A stretch of 18,235 nucleotides of DNA, taken from positions 1 to 18,235 of the forward strand of contig NZBV01000008.1 of the NCBI GenBank assembly GCA_002686355.1, in the 5' to 3' direction. The notes beneath the pieces are model-generated. The model was not told the origin of the DNA, ran no database searches, and was given only the letters and a program-made list of their open reading frames with translations. The translations under genes were made by a program, and so were the position numbers. Below are positions 11,980 through 18,235 of the stretch, in pieces. The DNA comes from Candidatus Pacearchaeota archaeon (lineage in GTDB: Archaea; Nanobdellota; Nanobdellia; Pacearchaeales; GW2011-AR1). Every line of letters starts with the position of its first letter. Position 1 is the stretch's first letter.

Positions 11980-14268
11980 ATGCAATTTAAAAAAGAGGAC
12001 CGGTTGTATTTTTTTGAGGTTCGAAGAGAAGGCGGTGAGGCAATTCTTTATGTGAATTATCTTGGAGCACCGTATGTTCCAAGCCTTGCTGATTCACAAG
12101 AAGTAATGGAGCGAACTATTGATGCACTGGTTGAAAACCCAAATGTTTCGAGAATTGTTTTTGTACAGCAGAAGAATTATAACTATGACCTCGAGGAGAC
12201 GTCCCTTCTTCTTGAACTTGCCCAGTTTTATGTTTATCTTGTAAAGCAGGAAAGAATCTTGTCTAGAGAGAAACTCATTACTAACTGTGAGCAGTTTTTT
12301 TCTCAAAGATATAATGATGTGTTTTCTTTTCTTTATCTTATCAAGAGAGACCCAGTTGTTGCTTATAATGAGATCAAAAGATTGTTAATCGAAGCAAAGG
12401 TTTTTTTGAGGAAGGTTGATGAGAGTTGTAGGCTTGACCAAAGTAATTACATCCGGCTCCTGGAGAAATTATATGGGTTAATTGAAAAGACGAAGATTAT
12501 TCAGAAACTCAAGAGATTTTTCTCTGATTATCCTCGCGGAAGCAGGGAGATTTACCAGAGGATTTTTAGTCCTGACGTAATTCCTAATTTTACTTTTACA
12601 AGATTGATTTCTGATTTACCAAAGGATGCAGAAATCATTGACCAGTACAAGATTTCTAATGAAGATTATGATGAATCTTTTGTTACAATTTTGCGCCTTA
12701 AGGATGAATCAAAGCCAATCTATCATGTTGTGCCTCCGGAGAATGTTCTTAGTGAGGAGCATAATATCTTGTTGAATCTCGCACGGAATGTCTTGATTGA
12801 GCATCAGCCAAAAGCAGAAGAGTATACTGACCCTGAAAAGACTCGGCAGATTTTTTTTAATATTTCAAGAGATTTATTGCAGGATCTTTCACAGGGCAAG
12901 GGGATGAAACTGAATTACTCTGATCTGAACAAATTGTCTACTATTTTGGTGAGGCACACAATTGGTTTTGGGCTCATAGAAGTCTTGCTGCAGGATGAGA
13001 AACTTCAGGATGTTTCCCTTAATTCTCCTATTCCAAAGACAAGAATTTTTGTAAGGCATAATGATCATGACGAGTGTTCAACTAATATACTGCCGAGTCA
13101 AGAAGATGCTGATTCATGGGCTGCTAAGTTTAGGATGATTTCTGGAAGACCGCTTGATGAGGCAAATCCCATTCTTGATACCCAGCTCGAGATTGGAAAG
13201 CTTCGGGCGAGAATTGCAATTATTCAGCAGCCGCTTTCTCCAGACGGGCTTGCTTATTCTATCAGGAGGCATAGGGAGGCTCCATGGACTCTGCCTCTTT
13301 TTATTCAAAATAAGATGATTAATCCTTTTGCTGCTGGGTTGCTTAGCTTTTTGATTGATGGTGCAAGAACAATGCTTGTTGCAGGGACAAGGAGTTCTGG
13401 CAAAACCTCTTTACTGGGAAGTTTGTTGCTGGAAATTATTCCTAAATTTAGAGTGATTGTGATTGAGGATTCTTTGGAATTGCCTGTTGAGTCGTTGAGA
13501 AAACTTAAATATGATATTTTGCGGATGAAGGTTCGTTCTGCTTTGTTAAAGACGACTTCTGAGGTTTCTGCTGACGATGGTATTAGGACAAGTTTGCGTC
13601 TGGGCGATTCTTGCCTGATTATCGGTGAAGTTAGAAGTGTTGAAGCAAAGGCACTTTATGAGGCAATGCGTGTAGGAGCTCTGGCAAATGTTGTTGCAGG
13701 AACAATTCATGGTGCTTCTCCTTATGGTGTTTTTGACAGGGTTGTTAATGACCTTGAAGTTCCGATAACAAGTTTCAAGGCGACTGATGTTGTGGTCGTT
13801 TGCAATCCAATAAAATCTCCAGACGGGCTTCATTCATGGAGGAGAGTCTTGCAAATCGCAGAAGTGCGAAAACACTGGAACAAAGACCCTCTTGAAGAAA
13901 AGGGTTTTGTTGACTTATTGAAGTATAATGTTGAAAAGGATGAGTTAGAACCAACAAACGATCTGATTAACGGAGACAGCGAGATAATAAAAAACATTGC
14001 TGCAAATGTCAGGGGTTGGGCAGGAAACTGGGACGCTGTTTATGATAACATCATGTTGAGGTCCAAGATAAAAAAAGAAACTGTTGAAGTTGCAGAAAAA
14101 ACAAAAAACAAAGATATTCTTGAAGCAGAATTTAATACCTTGTCTAATCATATGTTTCATAAAATTTCAAACCAGGTTCGTGAAGAAGTTGGTCTGCCAA
14201 TAAGTGACAGAGTTTTTCCAGAGTGGCAAAAATGGTTAAATAATGAAGTTAAGAAGAAGACGATTTGA
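11980..14268 (+). CDS. Type II/IV secretion-system ATPase (GspE/FlaI/TadA-like)
   Basis: A 762-residue hexameric motor ATPase that would power assembly of a type IV pilus-like filament at the inner face of the membrane. The C-terminal engine is complete: Walker A GTRSSGKT at 469-476, Asp-box-like IEDSLELP (495-502), Walker B region IIGEVRSVEA (547-556), and the His box GTIHGASPYGVFDRV beginning at 574. Before it comes the N2 domain with HTIGFGLIEVLLQDEKLQDV. It is some 200 residues longer than archaellum FlaI; the extra N-terminal region (about 1-230) is helical and has no motif I know. A further C-terminal tail of about 110 residues follows the engine. The gene lies upstream of the membrane platform gene; a 279-base gap separates them. 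Family assignment is firm, the exact filament type is not. Confidence 0.92.
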   Translation: MQFKKEDRLYFFEVRREGGEAILYVNYLGAPYVPSLADSQEVMERTIDALVENPNVSRIVFVQQKNYNYDLEETSLLLELAQFYVYLVKQERILSREKLITNCEQFFSQRYNDVFSFLYLIKRDPVVAYNEIKRLLIEAKVFLRKVDESCRLDQSNYIRLLEKLYGLIEKTKIIQKLKRFFSDYPRGSREIYQRIFSPDVIPNFTFTRLISDLPKDAEIIDQYKISNEDYDESFVTILRLKDESKPIYHVVPPENVLSEEHNILLNLARNVLIEHQPKAEEYTDPEKTRQIFFNISRDLLQDLSQGKGMKLNYSDLNKLSTILVRHTIGFGLIEVLLQDEKLQDVSLNSPIPKTRIFVRHNDHDECSTNILPSQEDADSWAAKFRMISGRPLDEANPILDTQLEIGKLRARIAIIQQPLSPDGLAYSIRRHREAPWTLPLFIQNKMINPFAAGLLSFLIDGARTMLVAGTRSSGKTSLLGSLLLEIIPKFRVIVIEDSLELPVESLRKLKYDILRMKVRSALLKTTSEVSADDGIRTSLRLGDSCLIIGEVRSVEAKALYEAMRVGALANVVAGTIHGASPYGVFDRVVNDLEVPITSFKATDVVVVCNPIKSPDGLHSWRRVLQIAEVRKHWNKDPLEEKGFVDLLKYNVEKDELEPTNDLINGDSEIIKNIAANVRGWAGNWDAVYDNIMLRSKIKKETVEVAEKTKNKDILEAEFNTLSNHMFHKISNQVREEVGLPISDRVFPEWQKWLNNEVKKKTI

Positions 14269-14305
14269 GATAGGTGGATTAAAGAACGGGAAATATAATT
14301 TTTTA

Positions 14306-14454
14306 TTAAAGTCGTGAGAAAAGAGGACAATAGGAATATTTTTCAGAGTCTCTTGGAAGTTTGGAGACAGATAGTATAATTTCTGCTGCCTCTTCTAGAA
14401 TTCTTATGAACCCGATAGAATTTCTTATTTTTTTAGCTAACCCTTTTTTCCCAT
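14306..14454 (-). pseudogene. Antisense small ORF frameshifted at an A6 run
   Basis: This lies in the 279-base gap between the ATPase and platform genes. On the minus strand ATG (base 14454) opens MGKKG and then hits TAG. If the run of six A (T at 14444-14449) had one more base, the frame would continue as MGKKGLAKKIRNSIGFIRIL and run on to LPRDSEKYSYCPLFSRL at TAA 14306-14308, a 49-residue protein. A TATA-like box (GCATAAAATA on the minus strand, 14472-14481) sits at the right distance for a leaderless gene. It is either a gene broken by a homopolymer slip or an assembly error in the run. I recognise no family. The rest of the gap, 14455-14547, holds only AT-rich promoter-like sequence. Confidence 0.45.
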
Positions 14455-14514
14455 GTCCTATTTTAGAAATCTATTTTATGCTAATTTAAGTTCTTGATTA
14501 TATATTTCTAAACA

Positions 14515-14522
14515 TTTATTAA
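14515..14522 (+). promoter_or_regulatory. TATA-like box for the platform protein gene
   Basis: TTTATTAA lies 26-33 bases before the ATG at 14548. A second candidate, TATAATTTA, lies nearer at 14526-14534, so the true element is uncertain. Confidence 0.3.
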
Positions 14523-14547
14523 TTCTATAATTTATCTAATTTAAAAG

Positions 14548-16710
14548 ATGGTTGATAAAAGAGTTGAAAATATTATAAAGAAACATTCTGCAAAAATTGA
14601 GAGAGAGATTGGTTCTGTCGATGTGGAGAATATGAACTACAGTCGGGAGTATGTCCGGTTTAAGGATGAGATGGCACCTGAACTGACAAGATTTGAAAGA
14701 TGGTGCGAGAGCTTAGGCGATATTGTCAAATTAAAAGTTTCAGAGAAGGATGAGAAGAAGATTAAGAGAAATCTTGAAATTGCGCATCTTGATATTGAAC
14801 CATGGCAGGCACTGACGCTGAGTGTTGTGGTTTTTGTTGGAATTTTTATTCTTGGTCTGCTCACTTCTATTGCAGTTGCATTGATTAAAGGGAGTATCCT
14901 TGCATTTCCATTTTTGTTTTTCTTTTTAGTTATTATTCTTGCGTTGTTTTTGTTTTATTTTGTCAATGGTTATCCTGAGAGGGTAGCTAACAAGTGGCGA
15001 CTTAAGGCATCTTCGCAGATGGTGCCCGCGATTTTGTATATTGTTGTTTATATGAGACACACGCCTAATCTGGAGAAGGCAATTGCTTTTGCATCTGAGC
15101 ATTTGCAACCCCCTCTTGCACTTGACTTTAAGAAAATTTTTTATGATGTTGAAGTTAGGAAGTTTTCAACCATGAAGGAGAGTTTGGATAGTTATCTTGA
15201 TACATGGAGAGATTATTCTTCTGAGTTTATTGAGTCCTTTCATCTCATTGAAAGCAGTTTGTTTGAGCCTGATAATAACAGAAGAATCGGGATTCTTGAG
15301 AAATCTTTGCAAGTTGTTCTTGATGGGGTGCATGACAAGATGCTGAAGTTCACGCATAATGTTCGGAGTCCGCTGACAAATGTTTATATGCTGGGAGTTG
15401 TTTTGCCGACGCTCGGACTTGCGCTGCTTCCTCTTGCATCTGCTATGATCGGAGGGATGATAAAATGGCACCATGTTCTTATTTTGTATACTTTAATCCT
15501 TCCTTTTGTTGTTTTTTACCTGACAGACAAGATTATGTTGTTGCGTCCAGGGGGGTATGGAGAAACATCTTTGCTTGAGAGAAATCCTCTTTATCCGCAG
15601 TATAAAAGTAAGAAGCCTTATCTGATTGCTTTTTTAGTTTGTGCACCTCTCTTGCTGATTGGGCTGCTGCCTTTGATTTTTCAGTATACGCCTGTGATGG
15701 GATGGCTTGGCTTGCAACAGGATTATACTTTTGCTGAATTAGGTTTGGGATTTTTTGGAGGGGGCAAGGTTTTTGATTTTAAGACGTCTGGGAATGGTTT
15801 TGCTGGACCATTTGGAATTGGTGCACTGCTGCTTAGCATGTGTATTCCTCTTGGGATTGCATTGTTTTTTGCAATTGTATTCAAGGGAAAGACAAGTTTG
15901 CTGATTAAAGAAAGAGCGAAGACAAAGGAACTTGAGAAAGAGTTTAATAATTCGCTGTTTCAGATTGGTAATCGTATGGGCAATGGTGTGCCGTCTGAAC
16001 TTGTCTTTGGAATGGTTGCAGAGTCGTCGAAAGGCTTAAGGACAGAAGATTTTTTTAGGAGAGTTAATTATAATATCCGGCAGATGGGGATGAGTGTTGA
16101 GACTGCACTTTTTGATAAAAACAGGGGGGCGCTTAATTATTATCCCTCTGACTTGATCGCAACTTCTATGAAGATTTTAATTGAGGCGTCTAAGAAAGGT
16201 TTGAAAATTGCTGCGATAAGTTTGATGAGTATCTCGCAGTATGTTAAGAATATTCAGAAAATTACAGATAGGTTGAGGGATATGCTTGCAAATATAATCT
16301 CTGATATGAAAAGCAACATGACATTTTTAGCACCTTTGCTTTCAGGAATTGTTGTTGGGTTGTCAGCAATGATAATTTCAATTCTGAATCAATTTAATAT
16401 TTTTGAGATTGGCGGTGAGGGTGCAATTGGTCTCGGGAACATCGGAGCTATCTTGCAGATATTTGATATAACTAAAATGATCCCCCCTTATTATTTGCAG
16501 ATTGTAGTAGGTATTTATCTGATTGAAATAATTTATATTCTTACAGGAACTCTTGTTTCAATAGATTCTGGAGAAGACAAGCTTGAGAAGATGAACAAGT
16601 CAGGGGCGAATTTTACCCGCGGGATTTTGCTTTATTCCTTGACGGCTTTTGTTGCGACAATTGCGTTGTCTCTTTTGGTTTCAATTGTGCTTGGCGGTTT
16701 GGGTAGTTAA
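14548..16710 (+). CDS. Type II/IV secretion platform protein (TadC/FlaJ/GspF-like), two T2SSF domains
   Basis: A 720-residue inner-membrane platform protein, the partner on which the upstream ATPase would act to push pilin subunits into a filament. A hydrophilic N-terminal 90 residues precede hydrophobic segments at about 90-118 and 120-138. The first cytoplasmic T2SSF domain begins around 153 (SQMVPAILYIVVYMRHTPNL) and ends in paired membrane helices near 275-325. A further membrane pair lies near 355-380 and 415-450. The second T2SSF domain begins around 467 (NSLFQIGNRMGNGVPSELVF) and ends in membrane helices up to the C-terminus. The double domain is the archaeal FlaJ-like layout; the protein is longer than typical FlaJ (about 550), mainly by its N-terminal region. 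The membrane segments are by-eye estimates. Confidence 0.9.
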   Translation: MVDKRVENIIKKHSAKIEREIGSVDVENMNYSREYVRFKDEMAPELTRFERWCESLGDIVKLKVSEKDEKKIKRNLEIAHLDIEPWQALTLSVVVFVGIFILGLLTSIAVALIKGSILAFPFLFFFLVIILALFLFYFVNGYPERVANKWRLKASSQMVPAILYIVVYMRHTPNLEKAIAFASEHLQPPLALDFKKIFYDVEVRKFSTMKESLDSYLDTWRDYSSEFIESFHLIESSLFEPDNNRRIGILEKSLQVVLDGVHDKMLKFTHNVRSPLTNVYMLGVVLPTLGLALLPLASAMIGGMIKWHHVLILYTLILPFVVFYLTDKIMLLRPGGYGETSLLERNPLYPQYKSKKPYLIAFLVCAPLLLIGLLPLIFQYTPVMGWLGLQQDYTFAELGLGFFGGGKVFDFKTSGNGFAGPFGIGALLLSMCIPLGIALFFAIVFKGKTSLLIKERAKTKELEKEFNNSLFQIGNRMGNGVPSELVFGMVAESSKGLRTEDFFRRVNYNIRQMGMSVETALFDKNRGALNYYPSDLIATSMKILIEASKKGLKIAAISLMSISQYVKNIQKITDRLRDMLANIISDMKSNMTFLAPLLSGIVVGLSAMIISILNQFNIFEIGGEGAIGLGNIGAILQIFDITKMIPPYYLQIVVGIYLIEIIYILTGTLVSIDSGEDKLEKMNKSGANFTRGILLYSLTAFVATIALSLLVSIVLGGLGS

Positions 16711-16711
16711 A

Positions 16712-16719
16712 TTTATTAA
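16712..16719 (+). promoter_or_regulatory. TATA box for the pilin-like gene cluster
   Basis: TTTATTAA lies 24-31 bases before the ATG at 16743, which supports that start rather than the ATG at 16722. Confidence 0.4.
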
Positions 16720-16742
16720 GAATGTTTTTCTTTTTAGTGTTT

Positions 16743-16904
16743 ATGGGAAAAGGTGATAAGAAAGGGATTGAGTTTGAGATGATTGGATGGTGGGTTGTTG
16801 CATTAGCGGTTTTAGCGATAATGCTTGTTGGATTTTTTATTTTGAAAGATAAAGGAATTAATGTTCTTGAGTATGTGCGAAATATTTTGAGGTTTGGGCG
16901 ATGA
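16743..16904 (+). CDS. Small pilin-like membrane protein (53 aa)
   Basis: A 53-residue protein: MGKGDKKG, then IEFEMIGWW and one hydrophobic helix, then a short charged tail (KDKGINVLEYVRNILRFGR). The basic N-terminus ending KKG before a Glu-containing hydrophobic stretch resembles an archaeal class III prepilin site, but the Glu residues fall at +2 and +4 instead of the usual +5, so processing is uncertain. The ATG at 16722 would add the hydrophobic MFFFLVF and spoil the pattern. The gene follows the platform gene and its stop overlaps the next start by four bases, so the genes form an operon. It may be a minor pilin or a small assembly factor. Confidence 0.65.
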   Translation: MGKGDKKGIEFEMIGWWVVALAVLAIMLVGFFILKDKGINVLEYVRNILRFGR

Positions 16905-17254
16905 GTTTTTCTATAAATAAATTATTGGGAGTTATTTTAGTTATAGTCGTTGTTGGAATTGTTTTGATGTTTTTGTTTAAAGTAGATATAACTAAATATT
17001 TTGAGTTTTTGCCTGATTTTGATTCTAATAAAGAGGATAAAGTTGTAAATTTGCCTACTGGTAGCGAGGAGGGTGAAAAACAAACGGATTTTCTCCGAAA
17101 GGGAGAAAATTGTTGCTGTTTATATGAGAAGAATGTGCGGACTAAAAATTGTAAGGTGGTAGAACTTGAAATGAATGAATATTGTAATGATAAGTTAGAT
17201 GCAACTTCTGAAGAGAATTGGGTGAACTCTGATGTTAAATATTGTGAAAAATAA
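16901..17254 (+). CDS. Cys-rich protein with N-terminal membrane helix
   Basis: A 117-residue protein with a single N-terminal hydrophobic helix (about 8-26) preceded by MSFSINK, followed by an acidic, probably extracellular part. The last 50 residues carry six Cys, including a CCC triplet in GENCCCLYEKN, then KNCKVV, NEYCND and KYCEK. There is no prepilin KKG/Glu site, so it is anchored and not processed like a pilin. The even Cys number and outside location suggest disulfides. It overlaps the previous gene by an ATGA junction and the next by up to 23 bases, so it is co-translated with the pilin-like genes. No family is recognised. Confidence 0.65.
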   Translation: MSFSINKLLGVILVIVVVGIVLMFLFKVDITKYFEFLPDFDSNKEDKVVNLPTGSEEGEKQTDFLRKGENCCCLYEKNVRTKNCKVVELEMNEYCNDKLDATSEENWVNSDVKYCEK

Positions 17255-18209
17255 AAAAGGAATATTAATGCCAGAAACTTTGAAGATTTTAATAGCTGTT
17301 CTAGCGTTAGCTATTGTTTTAATCCCTCTTGCATTTAAGTTATATGGGATTTTTATAAAAGATACAAAACTTGAGCAGGCAAAGGTGAGTTTGGATGAAG
17401 TTTTAAATAGGTTAGATTTTATGGAGAAAAGTAATAATGAAGAAGGACTGATTATGTTGAATTCTCCTAAAGATTGGTATTTGTTGGGACTTGAAGATGG
17501 AAAAAATCAATTATGCATTTGTAAAAATCTGGGAAGAGATGATAATGAACAAAGGAAATTTTGTAATGAGAATGGAGTTTGTAAAGATGTTAGCCAGAAT
17601 ATTTTAATAGACAGTTCTGAAGAAGAAAATTATATTGATGATGTTAGGTTTAAAGCAAAACGTGAGGCAATAAAAATAGAAATAACTCAGTTGGAAATCA
17701 GAAAAGATAGAGATATTTTTTATTTGAGTAAAAGTGTAGAAGAGGCTGAGTTAAGTGATGTTCTTAGAGAATTTCTATCTAAAGAGGTTGATATCCTTGA
17801 AATGGATAAGACTAAATTGAAAGATGTAACTCCTAAAACTTTTTTACAAATATTAAATGTAGAAGATTTAATCAAAGTTCTTTGTATAAACCCTGCGAAT
17901 TGGTATGTTAATGGAAATCGTTTAACACCCTATAATAATGATTTGCAGAAACAGATTGATAGTTTTTTTAGTAATAAGATTTCTGATAACGATTTTGTTT
18001 CTTTTGGGTTTATGCGGAAATTAAATACAAATCCTGATCTTTTAAAATGTGGTTCTTCGCATCGCAATTCTTATTTTAGATATCCTTTAAAATCTGCTTC
18101 TTGCCAGAAAGATAGCCAAAAAGGTTCTCAGGTTTATAGGACTATTCAATTAAATGAAGGAAAATATTGTATAGTTTATTTAACTTCAACTAAGAGTGAT
18201 TTTAATTAA
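17232..18209 (+). CDS. Large pilin-like protein with class III signal peptide
   Basis: A 325-residue protein with a good prepilin N-terminus: MLNIVKNKKG then ILMPE, so Glu sits at +5 after the Gly as in T4 pilins, followed by a hydrophobic helix (LKILIAVLALAIVLIPLAF). The large following domain contains eight Cys (in LCICKN, KFCNENGVCKD, VLCINP, LKCGSS, ASCQKD, KYCIVY), all on the predicted outer side. The start is uncertain: GTG at 17244 would give MKNKKG directly, a more usual short leader, and reduce the overlap with the previous gene from 23 to 11 bases. It is longer than ordinary archaeal pilins (100-200), so it may be a tip, adhesin or minor pilin. The prepilin peptidase is not in this window. 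Confidence 0.7.
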   Translation: MLNIVKNKKGILMPETLKILIAVLALAIVLIPLAFKLYGIFIKDTKLEQAKVSLDEVLNRLDFMEKSNNEEGLIMLNSPKDWYLLGLEDGKNQLCICKNLGRDDNEQRKFCNENGVCKDVSQNILIDSSEEENYIDDVRFKAKREAIKIEITQLEIRKDRDIFYLSKSVEEAELSDVLREFLSKEVDILEMDKTKLKDVTPKTFLQILNVEDLIKVLCINPANWYVNGNRLTPYNNDLQKQIDSFFSNKISDNDFVSFGFMRKLNTNPDLLKCGSSHRNSYFRYPLKSASCQKDSQKGSQVYRTIQLNEGKYCIVYLTSTKSDFN

Positions 18210-18211
18210 AA

Positions 18212-18235
18212 ATGACAAAAAATAAAAAAGTAAAA
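18212..18235 (+). CDS. Start of a next gene, cut by window edge
   Basis: Two bases after the stop of the large pilin-like gene an ATG opens MTKNKKVK and runs to the end of the window. The Lys-rich start is like the N-region of the preceding pilin-like protein, and the tight spacing suggests the operon continues. Only eight codons are visible. Confidence 0.4.

Noticed and set aside
13546..13833. Minus-strand 95-codon ORF inside the pilus ATPase
   Set aside because: It lies over the Walker B and His box region of an intact gene, so it is a shadow frame.
1..18235. CRISPR array, tRNA or rRNA genes, insertion sequence
   Set aside because: No regularly spaced direct repeats, no cloverleaf-type TTCGA/CCA patterns, no conserved rRNA blocks and no transposase frame were seen on reading through; short or divergent RNAs could still be missed.

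Overview
The window is AT-rich and looks like a piece of a DPANN archaeal genome, of Pacearchaeota/Woesearchaeota type. The evidence is an archaeal-type tyrosyl-tRNA synthetase with a KMSSS loop, Hef-type helicase and nuclease genes, a PRC-barrel protein, an archaeal type IV pilus (T4P)-like ATPase and membrane platform, and many genes with a TATA-like box about 26 bases before the ATG and no Shine-Dalgarno site (leaderless style). The lineage is inferred from gene content; no rRNA or tRNA gene was seen.

Region 1 (1-5797) holds mostly information-processing and housekeeping genes: the 3' part of TyrRS, an OBG/DRG-like TGS GTPase (minus), a divergently transcribed methyltransferase very like the aminoglycoside-resistance ArmA/RmtB family, a small Pro/Gln-rich membrane-anchored protein, an M16 zinc peptidase, an interrupted small ORF, an arginase/agmatinase-family enzyme that overlaps a ThpR 2'-5' RNA cyclic phosphodiesterase, and a frameshifted gene remnant.

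Region 2 (5794-8862, minus strand) holds a Hef DNA-repair system split into two genes that overlap by 4 bases (SF2 helicase, then XPF/ERCC4 nuclease with HhH). Next come a 210-base gap with an imperfect inverted repeat centred on a 16-bp perfect palindrome, and an M50-like membrane protein that lacks the HExxH zinc motif.

Region 3 (8949-18235) appears to be centred on a T4P-like secretion/assembly machine: a 762-aa GspE/FlaI-type ATPase, a 720-aa TadC/FlaJ-type protein with two T2SSF domains, and at least three small or cysteine-rich envelope proteins. Two of these have a prepilin-like KKG site and a hydrophobic N-terminus. The ORFs continue beyond the right edge. Upstream are a PRC-barrel protein, two tandem paralogous multi-pass membrane proteins, two minus-strand coiled-coil proteins and one unrecognised 119-aa protein. 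Their link to the pilus machine is by proximity only.

The most notable items are the ArmA/RmtB-like 16S rRNA methyltransferase in an archaeal context, the two-gene Hef, the M50-like pseudoprotease, the cysteine-rich pilin-like genes next to the assembly machine, and three gaps that hold interrupted or frameshifted small ORFs.
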